Source of the DNA: CAYVKY01 sp964452115
GTDB lineage: Bacteria > Bacteroidota > Ignavibacteria > Tepidaquicellales > Tepidaquicellaceae
Assembly (NCBI GenBank): GCA_964452115.1
Contig: CAYVKY010000146.1
Coordinates: 1-5,221, forward strand
DNA: 5,221 nt
Reading direction: 5' to 3'
The notes under the pieces are model-generated. The model had not been told where the DNA came from, did no database searches, and saw only the letters and a program-made list of their open reading frames with translations. Below are positions 1 to 5,221 of the stretch, one piece after another; position 1 is the first letter of the stretch; the number at the start of each line of letters is the position of its first letter. Position numbers and translations under genes: made by a program.

Positions 1-27
1 TGTTTTAAAATCATTATTTTGAATGCT

Positions 28-726
28 ATGAAAAACACAGGAATTATACTCGGTTCGGGACTTGATAAATTTGCAGATGAATTATCTGATGCAGAAACTT
101 TATTTGAAGATCCTGAAGGAATACACAGAAAAAGAATTTTACGTGGAAATATAAACGGAAGGACAGTAACTGTTTTCTCGGGAAGGAATCATATTTACGA
201 AAAACCGTCTGAGGAAAAATTGTTTTTTAATGTTAATTTTGCCCTTAAAAATAAAATAGATTTTCTGGTTATAACAAACGCCGCAGGCGGATTAAGAAAG
301 GATTTCAATGTTGCAGACTTGATGCTGATAACCTCGTATATAAACTTTCAATTTAAATATCAGAGAGGAAATGCTTATAGCATATCAGATGACAAAAAAC
401 TGTACAGGAAAATATCCGAAATTGCAATTAACAATCAAATCCCCTTGAAACGCGGTGTATATATGTCTGCACAAGGTCCTGTGTATGAAACGAACGCTGA
501 AATAAATTTTTATAAAAAATATAATGTGGATGCAGTAGGCATGTCAACTTTACCTGAAGTTTATCTTGCTAACAGGTTTAAAATTAAGACGGTTGGAATA
601 TCATGCATAACAAATTTATTAAATGCGGAAGACACATCTGTTGTATCACATAATGAAGTCGTCGAAGCGGGAAAATCTGCTTATAAAAACCTCTCCGGAT
701 TATTGAAATTATTAATTGATTTATGA
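28..726 (+). CDS. Purine nucleoside phosphorylase (trimeric PNP family, compact form)
   Basis: Predicted to cleave purine nucleosides such as inosine or guanosine with phosphate, giving the free base and ribose-1-phosphate in cytoplasmic purine salvage. Numbered from the ATG at 28 (232 aa), the family landmarks appear in order: phosphate-loop GSGL (9-12), GRNHIYE (52-58; Arg53, His55 and Glu58 match the human PNP R84/H86/E89 positions), TNAAGGL (83-89), GPVYET (150-155, with the base-binding Glu154), VGMSTLPE (170-177), ITN (194-196, with the purine-contacting Asn196) and SHNEV (207-211). The catalytic set therefore looks intact. It is shorter than the usual ~270 aa: the N-terminal helix before the phosphate loop is missing, and the segment after LITSYINF lacks the usual NPLxGxN...GPRFPDMS loop. 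A TTG at 19 is also in frame, and the frame stays open to base 1, so a start beyond the window cannot be excluded. MKNTGIILGSGL nevertheless looks like a natural start. The stop overlaps the next gene by 4 bases. Confidence 0.9.
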   Translation: MKNTGIILGSGLDKFADELSDAETLFEDPEGIHRKRILRGNINGRTVTVFSGRNHIYEKPSEEKLFFNVNFALKNKIDFLVITNAAGGLRKDFNVADLMLITSYINFQFKYQRGNAYSISDDKKLYRKISEIAINNQIPLKRGVYMSAQGPVYETNAEINFYKKYNVDAVGMSTLPEVYLANRFKIKTVGISCITNLLNAEDTSVVSHNEVVEAGKSAYKNLSGLLKLLIDL

Positions 727-1487
727 TTGTAGATACTCATTGCCACTTATATTACGATGACCTCATTAATAATATCCCTGACATACTCGCGAAATCCGGA
801 GAAACCGGAATTGACAAAATAATTGTACCTGCAGTTGATATAAACACTTCAAATCAAATTATTGAACTTGCCGGTAAATATCCGATGATATATGCTGCAA
901 TCGGAATCCATCCCTGCGATATAAAAGAAAATGATATTGAAATTCTGGATAAACTGATTCCCCTCCTCGAAAACAAAAAAGTAGTCGCAATCGGAGAAAC
1001 AGGTTTGGATTATTACTGGGATAAATCAAATTCCGTAAAACAAATAGAATTTTTCATAAAACAAATAGAGTTAGCATATAAATACAACATTCCTGTTATA
1101 ATCCATTCAAGAGATGCTGTAAAAGATATTATAAGTATTATTATATCAGAATATAAAACAGGATTAAAAATCCACATGCACTGCTTCAGCGGTGATGTTC
1201 AGGAAGCGGAAGAATTACTTGGCCTTGAAAATGTATATTTTTCATTTTGCGGAAATGTGACATATAAGAATTTCAGGGATACTGAAGTTGTAAAGTTTAT
1301 TCCCGAAGACAGATTATTATTCGAAACAGACAGTCCGTTTCTGACGCCGGTTCCTTTCAGAGGTAAAACGAATTATCCTTACCATATCATTCATTCAATA
1401 AAAAAAATATCCGAAATCAAACAAATTCCGGAAAGCAGATTAATACAAAAAGTAAGAGAAAACACTGCAAGGATTTATGGTATTTGA
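723..1487 (+). CDS. TatD-family metal-dependent hydrolase (putative 3'-5' DNase)
   Basis: A 254-aa TIM-barrel amidohydrolase-superfamily protein of normal length for the family. Visible motifs are the metal-binding VDTHCHL (3-9; His6, His8), AIGIHP (59-64), the signature AIGETGLDYYW (89-99; Glu92 bridges the metals), IIHSRDA (126-132; His128), MHCFSGD (152-158; His153) and ETDSPFLTPVPFRGK (201-215; catalytic Asp203). All expected metal ligands are present, so it should be active. Characterised TatD proteins are cytoplasmic, Mg-dependent 3'-5' exonucleases or DNases linked to DNA repair and quality control, but paralogues such as YcfH and YjjV are hard to tell apart by sequence, so no gene symbol is given. 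The ATG lies in the ATGA overlap with the stop of the PNP gene and has no Shine-Dalgarno sequence, so translation is probably coupled to it. Pairing with a PNP would fit use of nucleosides released from degraded nucleic acid, but that link is inference. Confidence 0.95.
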   Translation: MIVDTHCHLYYDDLINNIPDILAKSGETGIDKIIVPAVDINTSNQIIELAGKYPMIYAAIGIHPCDIKENDIEILDKLIPLLENKKVVAIGETGLDYYWDKSNSVKQIEFFIKQIELAYKYNIPVIIHSRDAVKDIISIIISEYKTGLKIHMHCFSGDVQEAEELLGLENVYFSFCGNVTYKNFRDTEVVKFIPEDRLLFETDSPFLTPVPFRGKTNYPYHIIHSIKKISEIKQIPESRLIQKVRENTARIYGI

Positions 1488-1574
1488 AAATGATTTAGAT
1501 AAATGCTGCTAATCACCTAAAATATATTCAAATTATACAAATTTACCGATAAATTACTTTAGCATAATTAGGCA

Positions 1575-1603
1575 TTGAATAATGTTCTAAATATTTATAT
1601 TTT
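1575..1603 (+). promoter_or_regulatory. Candidate sigma70-type promoter for merR-comF
   Basis: TTGAAT (1575-1580) and TATTTT (1598-1603) are separated by 17 bases and lie just upstream of the ribosome binding site at 1611. The 133-base gap after the tatD-like gene implies that a new transcription unit starts here. The region is so AT-rich that such matches are expected by chance. Support comes mainly from the similar arrangement before ileS, which has the same GCATTGAAT word and a 17-base spacer. The rest of the gap (1488-1574) holds only a weak AT-only inverted repeat (AATTTA-CCGA-TAAATT, 1540-1555) and no convincing terminator. Confidence 0.3.
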
Positions 1604-1610
1604 TAAGAAA

Positions 1611-1615
1611 AAGGA
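1611..1615 (+). promoter_or_regulatory. Ribosome binding site of the MerR-type gene
   Basis: AAGGA ends 5 bases before the ATG at 1621. It is the only clear Shine-Dalgarno match in front of a gene in this window. It decides in favour of the 1621 start over the in-frame ATG at 1639, which has no properly spaced site. Confidence 0.6.
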
Positions 1616-1620
1616 CTTAT

Positions 1621-2067
1621 ATGAGGAAGAATTTTGGAATGAAAAAGTTATATTACTCAATCAGCGAAGTAAGTAAAATTACGGAGCTTGAACAATATGT
1701 TTTGAGATATTGGGAGACAGAGTTTGAACAGCTGAAACCCGCCAAAAATCTTGCGGGAAACCGTATCTACACAAATAAAGATATAAAGCTGATACTTCAG
1801 ATAAAGAAATTGCTTAGAGAAGAAAAGTACACAATTGACGGGGCAAAAAAACTTCTAAAAGCAAATCCGCCGAAAGAGGAACAAAAACCGGTTGCGAGTA
1901 TTACAAAACCATCCGTGCATATACCCGCTCCAAGGAAAAATGAATTGAGTCTTTTTAATTTATCTCAGGAACAAAATGACAATTCAAGCGCTCAGAATGA
2001 CCAGCTCAAAGGCGACCTTAACGAATTAAAATCATTTCTGAATGACCTTCTCAGCGAACTTGAATAA
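1621..2067 (+). CDS. Small MerR-type HTH transcriptional regulator
   Basis: A 148-aa DNA-binding protein. Residues about 9-80 form a MerR winged helix-turn-helix: KLYYSISEVSKITELE is the recognition helix region, VLRYWETEF the conserved R-[YF]-W-E motif (28-35), and GNRIYTNKDI (46-55) the wing. TIDGAKKLL (71-79) closes the domain. A proline-, lysine- and glutamine-rich linker (about 81-125) follows, then a short leucine-rich amphipathic helix (about 127-148) that could dimerise. The protein has no cysteine and no separate effector domain, so it is not a metal- or thiol-sensing MerR like MerR or CueR, and its signal is unknown. Small MerR-type proteins of this layout are common in Bacteroidota and Chlorobi. 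It is followed by comF after only 3 bases, indicating cotranscription. The start at 1621 is supported by AAGGA; 1639 is the alternative. Confidence 0.9.
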   Translation: MRKNFGMKKLYYSISEVSKITELEQYVLRYWETEFEQLKPAKNLAGNRIYTNKDIKLILQIKKLLREEKYTIDGAKKLLKANPPKEEQKPVASITKPSVHIPAPRKNELSLFNLSQEQNDNSSAQNDQLKGDLNELKSFLNDLLSELE

Positions 2068-2070
2068 CAA

Positions 2071-2775
2071 ATGGCATCCCTGTTCAAATCCCGGTTAACT
2101 GAGATTTACAATTCCTCAAAAGATTTTATCTTTCCGAAAACATGCATCGTATCGGGTGAAAAGCTGCCCGAAGATAACTCCAACGATTTTCTTGACGACC
2201 GTATAATAAATTCACTCGACCGGCTGACGGTCAATGATATTACGGAAATGAAAGTAAATACTTCAAACAAAGAAATATTCAGCGTATTCAGTTTCAAAAC
2301 TGATTCGGATATGCAGAAAATCATTCACCATTTTAAGTACAGCGGTTTCACTAAAATCGGTAATTTGTTCGGCTCAATTTTAGCAGATGAATTATTGAAA
2401 AGCACTTTGAATGTTTCCGAATACGACATTATTACGCACGTTCCGCTCTTTGCTTCCAAAGAAAGAAGCCGCGGTTACAATCAATCGGCTGTTCTTGCCG
2501 AAGCCATGAACAAAAAACTTTCACTCGATTACATTCCAGACTTGCTAAAAAGAATTAAAGATACAAAATCCCAGACATATATGAAAAAGGAAGAAAGGAT
2601 TGCTAATGTTAAAAATGTTTTCAGGCTTGATGATAAATACGAAATTAAAGGAAAGAAAATAATACTTGTAGATGATGTAATGACCACCGGTTCAACGGTT
2701 TCCGAATGTATAAAAGTTTTGAAAAAGAAGGGATGCGAAAAAGTTCTTGCTGCTGCAATAGCGATTGCAAAATAA
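2071..2775 (+). CDS. ComF-family phosphoribosyltransferase-like protein
   Basis: A 234-aa protein with a type I phosphoribosyltransferase fold. ComF hallmarks are the HHFKYSGF region (86-93), THVPLFASKERSRGYNQS (122-139, the family's VPlh..R.R.RGfNQs motif), KSQTYMKKEERIANVKNVF (166-184, the family's T.sQ...eR..Nv..aF motif) and the PRPP-binding loop IILVDDVMTTGST (197-209). ComF is needed for natural DNA uptake in several bacteria, acting in the cytoplasm, but many non-competent lineages keep a homologue (GntX-like) of unclear function. Unusually, the N-terminal four-cysteine zinc finger is degenerate: only Cys25 remains in FPKTCIVSGEKL, and the next cysteine is at 213. The gene starts 3 bases after the merR stop without a Shine-Dalgarno sequence, so translation is probably coupled. 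No other competence gene is in the window, so a DNA-uptake role is unproven. Confidence 0.9.
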   Translation: MASLFKSRLTEIYNSSKDFIFPKTCIVSGEKLPEDNSNDFLDDRIINSLDRLTVNDITEMKVNTSNKEIFSVFSFKTDSDMQKIIHHFKYSGFTKIGNLFGSILADELLKSTLNVSEYDIITHVPLFASKERSRGYNQSAVLAEAMNKKLSLDYIPDLLKRIKDTKSQTYMKKEERIANVKNVFRLDDKYEIKGKKIILVDDVMTTGSTVSECIKVLKKKGCEKVLAAAIAIAK

Positions 2776-3693
2776 TTATCTGTGCCTTTTTTTCTGTCTC
2801 ACATCTTCTTTAAGATTTCCCGGTAAGAGTTTTTTGTATTGCTCGAAATAATACATTACATATTCCACATAATTATAAGGCTCCATCCAGTTGTTCAGCA
2901 CTCCCCCGCTTGGTCTCTGAGTGTTTGACCACACCGCTTTGTGCACGGAATCATAAGCCGAAGATAAAAAAGGCAGATATTGTTTAACCGTATCCCATAT
3001 TCTATAATCCTTGTTGTAATAATTTGCGATTGTCATTAAATCCATCGTTCTGGCAAGTCCTGCATTATACGATGCAAGAGCAAACTGGTATTTATCTCTT
3101 CCGAAAGATTCAAAGTATGATACAAGATTTGCATAATAATATATACCTGCAATCAGATTATTTTTCGCCGTACCTGTTTCTTCAAGCTGAAGCTGCGATT
3201 GCAGTCCCGCACCTGTTCTGGGCATAAGCTGCATCAGACCGAAAGCGCCTGCCCTTGATTTAGCGGTTGAATCAAAATTAGATTCCTGATGAATAATTGC
3301 GAGTATGAGCCTCCAGTCAATTTTATATTGATTACATTCTTCGATAATCATTTCACCGTAATTATCAATAAGGTTGTCAATTTCGGCTTTTCTGAAGAAC
3401 GGTCTTTTGATTATTATTTTATGGGCACTGAAATCCTTTGTATCAAAATATTTTTCGCTTTCCGAGGATTCATTATAAATCAGCAGGTCAGGGAGATAAC
3501 ACCAGTTTCTGAATATAGAAATCAATTCAGAATCATTTTGCTGACCGGAAATCAGGGACTTAACTGATTTTGGTTCACCCGCTTTATATACATTCGTAAA
3601 TGAATTTAACAGCGCAATCAAAAGAAGCACCGAAATCAAAATTAATATAACATTCTTTCTTGTAAATATTTTTCTGTGAAAAATAATCTTCAT
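2776..3693 (-). CDS. Membrane-anchored lytic transglycosylase (SLT domain, GH23)
   Basis: Predicted to cleave peptidoglycan glycan strands non-hydrolytically in the periplasm, forming 1,6-anhydro-muropeptide ends. Numbered from the ATG at 3693 (305 aa), a basic N-terminus is followed by one hydrophobic segment (about 15-32), an uncleaved signal-anchor type with no lipobox. A linker of about 80 residues has no recognised domain. The SLT domain (about 115-245) holds the catalytic Glu137 in AIIHQESNF, then AGAFGLMQLMPRTG (148-161), the AGIYYYANL helix and the substrate-cleft motif ALASYNAG (205-212). The architecture recalls the C-terminal half of MltF without its solute-binding domain, so no gene symbol is assigned. 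A TTG at 3711 would add 6 residues; the ATG is preferred, although neither has a good Shine-Dalgarno sequence. It is the only gene on the minus strand, convergent with comF and divergent from ileS, so it is probably monocistronic. Confidence 0.92.
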   Translation of the reverse strand: MKIIFHRKIFTRKNVILILISVLLLIALLNSFTNVYKAGEPKSVKSLISGQQNDSELISIFRNWCYLPDLLIYNESSESEKYFDTKDFSAHKIIIKRPFFRKAEIDNLIDNYGEMIIEECNQYKIDWRLILAIIHQESNFDSTAKSRAGAFGLMQLMPRTGAGLQSQLQLEETGTAKNNLIAGIYYYANLVSYFESFGRDKYQFALASYNAGLARTMDLMTIANYYNKDYRIWDTVKQYLPFLSSAYDSVHKAVWSNTQRPSGGVLNNWMEPYNYVEYVMYYFEQYKKLLPGNLKEDVRQKKRHR

Positions 3694-3777
3694 ATTTTCA
3701 AAATTTGTCAATTGTTACAAAAAAATCAATTCTATTCATAAACCATAATTATGCTGCAAACTTAACGGACAATAATC

Positions 3778-3804
3778 AATATATTACATAGCTATATTTG
3801 CCAA
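3778..3804 (-). promoter_or_regulatory. Weak candidate promoter for the lytic transglycosylase gene
   Basis: Read on the minus strand, TTGGCA (3804-3799) is followed after 15 bases by TATATT (3783-3778). The spacing is short and the region AT-rich, so this is only the best of several weak options in the divergent intergenic region (3694-3895). A 10-base perfect palindrome, CATAATTATG (3744-3753), lies between this site and the gene and could be an operator or chance. Confidence 0.2.
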
Positions 3805-3846
3805 AATTCCAATAATTTAACGTAAATTTTAAACCTGTTAATAGCA

Positions 3847-3875
3847 TTGAATTTGCTTATGTTTATTTTTATATT
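3847..3875 (+). promoter_or_regulatory. Candidate sigma70-type promoter for ileS
   Basis: TTGAAT (3847-3852), a 17-base spacer and TATATT (3870-3875) lie about 20 bases upstream of the ileS ATG, giving a short leader. The -35-like box sits in GCATTGAAT, the same word found before merR. There is no T-box-like structure and no room for one. The leader is AT-rich and lacks a Shine-Dalgarno sequence. Confidence 0.35.
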
Positions 3876-3888
3876 TAATGTTTATTTT
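3860..3888 (+). repeat. Short direct repeat in the ileS leader
   Basis: TGTTTATTTT occurs at 3860-3869 and again at 3879-3888, 19 bases apart, overlapping the candidate -10 region and reaching to 7 bases before the start codon. It may be a product of low complexity; no function can be assigned. Confidence 0.4.
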
Positions 3889-3895
3889 GAATTTT

Positions 3896-5221
3896 ATGTA
3901 TAAAAATTTAGAGGAAAATATTAAACTTCCTGATATTGAGAAGGAAATTCTGGAATTTTGGAAACACGATGACACATTTCAAAAGTCAATAGATTCTAAA
4001 TCCAAGGATAATCAATTTATATTTTATGAAGGACCTCCCACGGCAAACGGGATGCCCGGAATTCATCACGTAATTGCAAGGACAGTTAAGGATATTATTT
4101 GCAGATACCGCACCATGAATGGATATCGCGTTGAGAGAAAAGCAGGTTGGGATACACACGGACTGCCGGTTGAGCTTGAAGTTGAGAAAACATTAGGAAT
4201 TAAATCGAAAGAAGAGATAATTGCACTCGGCGCAGAAAAGTTTAATCAGGCCTGCAAGGATTCTATATTTACATATCTGAACGAGTGGGAAATTCTTACC
4301 GAACGCATGGCATACTGGATAAATATGGATGACCCTTATGTGACTTTTCATACTGATTATATTGAATCCGTCTGGTGGGCATTGAAACGCCTTTTTGACG
4401 GCGGATTAATTTATAAAGGTTTTAAAATTCTTCCATACTGTCCGATTTGCGAATCGCCTTTATCGTCACACGAAGTTGCGCAGGGATATGTGGAACTGAA
4501 GGAAGCATCAATTTATGTTAAATTCAGAATCAAATCCGGTGAGTTTAAAGGTTCTGATTTCCTTGTATGGACAACAACCCCTTGGACACTCCCCTCAAAC
4601 GTGGCTCTGAGCGTTAACGCAAAGCATCCGTATGTACAGATTGAATTAACCGAGAGCGGCGAGAAATATGTGCTTGCAAAGGAAAGATTGGCAGTAGTAA
4701 AAGAAGACTATAAGATTATAAAAGAAGTGCAGGGCAGCGAACTGGAGAAAACAGAATACGAACCGCTGTTCGGCTTTTTCAAACTTGACAAGAAGTCTTA
4801 CTATGTTACGCTCGGCGACTTTGTTACAATGGAAGACGGTACAGGTATAGTACACATTGCGCCTGCATACGGTGAAGACGATTATAATATCGGATTGAAA
4901 TATGATTTGCCCGTGCTTCAGGCAGTGCTTAAAAACGGAAGATTCCGCGATGATGCCGGAAACTATGCAGGTATGAATTTTAAGGAAGCCGATCCTGAGA
5001 TAATTAAAGACCTGAAGATATCAGGCAGGATGTATAAAAAGGAAATGTTCACTCACTCATATCCGCATTGCTGGAGGCATAAAACTCCGTTGATGTACTA
5101 TGCAACCGATTCGTGGTTTATCAGAACCACGTCGTTTAAAGATAAGCTGATTCAATACAATAAAACAATAAACTGGAATCCGACTGAATTCGGTGAAGGC
5201 AGGTTCGGGAACTGGCTCGAA
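3896..5221 (+). CDS. ileS: Isoleucyl-tRNA synthetase, N-terminal part (cut by window end)
   Basis: Cytoplasmic class I enzyme that joins isoleucine to tRNA-Ile using ATP. The first 442 codons are present with no stop; the full family length is over 1000 aa, so the KMSKS loop and anticodon-binding domain lie outside the window. Visible features are FYEGPPTANGMPGIHHV (43-59), in which GIHH (55-58) replaces the class I HIGH signature; RKAGWDTHGLPVELEVEK (81-98), diagnostic for IleRS; a zinc-type pair CPIC (182-185); the CP1 editing domain with WTTTPWTLPSN (225-235) and GTGIVHIAPAYGEDDY (315-330), which hydrolyses mischarged Val-tRNA; and YPHCWRHKTPL (389-399), where the second expected zinc cysteine is His395. 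These features fit the IleRS2 (eukaryote-like) type. The ATG at 3896 is chosen because MYKNLEENIKLPDIEKEILEFW has the normal N-terminal pattern. An in-frame TTG at 3887 is less likely, and no Shine-Dalgarno sequence is seen. Confidence 0.97.
   Translation, partial: MYKNLEENIKLPDIEKEILEFWKHDDTFQKSIDSKSKDNQFIFYEGPPTANGMPGIHHVIARTVKDIICRYRTMNGYRVERKAGWDTHGLPVELEVEKTLGIKSKEEIIALGAEKFNQACKDSIFTYLNEWEILTERMAYWINMDDPYVTFHTDYIESVWWALKRLFDGGLIYKGFKILPYCPICESPLSSHEVAQGYVELKEASIYVKFRIKSGEFKGSDFLVWTTTPWTLPSNVALSVNAKHPYVQIELTESGEKYVLAKERLAVVKEDYKIIKEVQGSELEKTEYEPLFGFFKLDKKSYYVTLGDFVTMEDGTGIVHIAPAYGEDDYNIGLKYDLPVLQAVLKNGRFRDDAGNYAGMNFKEADPEIIKDLKISGRMYKKEMFTHSYPHCWRHKTPLMYYATDSWFIRTTSFKDKLIQYNKTINWNPTEFGEGRFGNWLE

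Noticed and set aside
1540..1555. Inverted repeat AATTTA-CCGA-TAAATT downstream of the TatD-family gene
   Set aside because: The stem is only A and T and no T-run follows, so it is not a credible intrinsic terminator.
1488..1620. Search for a small gene, tRNA or riboswitch in the gap before merR
   Set aside because: No open frame with coding character, no cloverleaf and no recognisable riboswitch core; only the putative promoter and ribosome binding site.
2106..2324. 72-codon open frame on the minus strand within comF
   Set aside because: It lies wholly inside a well-supported gene on the other strand and shows no recognisable motif; a chance antisense frame.
2754..2793. Hairpin TGCAAT-AGCG-ATTGCA plus a downstream T-run as a comF terminator
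   Set aside because: The 6-base stem is weak, and the T-run starts 17 bases after it and is the reverse complement of lysine codons in the convergent gene. Not called as a terminator.
3024..3567. Two plus-strand open frames (3024-3227 and 3289-3567) within the lytic transglycosylase gene
   Set aside because: They are antisense to the conserved SLT domain and upstream linker, have no family motifs or ribosome binding site, and are shadows of the real gene.
3694..3895. T-box or other tRNA-sensing leader for ileS
   Set aside because: No T-box sequence or terminator/antiterminator helices, and the candidate promoter leaves a leader of only about 15 bases.
4646..4855. 69-codon minus-strand open frame within ileS
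   Set aside because: It is antisense to the IleRS editing domain. Its Phe- and Cys-rich composition reflects the complement of Lys/Glu-rich coding sequence.

Overview
The window is AT-rich chromosomal DNA with a dense housekeeping gene set. I see no mobile element, CRISPR array, phage gene, rRNA or tRNA. It probably comes from the Bacteroidota/Chlorobi/Ignavibacteria side of bacteria. The reasons are an isoleucyl-tRNA synthetase with a GPPTANGxPGIHH active site, a short MerR-type regulator of a kind I associate with that group, mostly weak or absent Shine-Dalgarno sequences, and AT-rich leaders. This placement is an inference from motifs, not a search result.

There are six genes. On the + strand, a compact purine nucleoside phosphorylase (28-726) overlaps a TatD-family metal-dependent hydrolase (723-1487) by 4 bases (ATGA), so the two form a translationally coupled pair. 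A 133-base gap follows, with a possible promoter and the clearest ribosome binding site in the window. Then come a small MerR-type DNA-binding protein (1621-2067) and, 3 bases later, a ComF-family phosphoribosyltransferase (2071-2775), very likely a second operon. On the - strand, a membrane-anchored SLT-domain lytic transglycosylase (2776-3693) converges on comF so tightly that the two stop codons touch. A divergent AT-rich intergenic region of about 200 bases separates it from ileS (3896 to the window end). The ileS gene is cut off by the window edge after 442 codons.

The genes serve separate housekeeping roles: purine salvage, nucleic-acid or repair-related hydrolysis, regulation, DNA-uptake-type phosphoribosyltransferase function, cell-wall turnover and tRNA charging. 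They do not form an obvious single pathway, and I find no convincing new multi-gene system.

The points most worth a second look are within proteins. IleRS carries GIHH in place of the HIGH signature, a variant linked to very high mupirocin resistance. The PNP is unusually short around an active-site loop. ComF has lost the cysteines of its N-terminal zinc finger. A GCATTGAAT word also recurs at the candidate -35 region of both merR and ileS.
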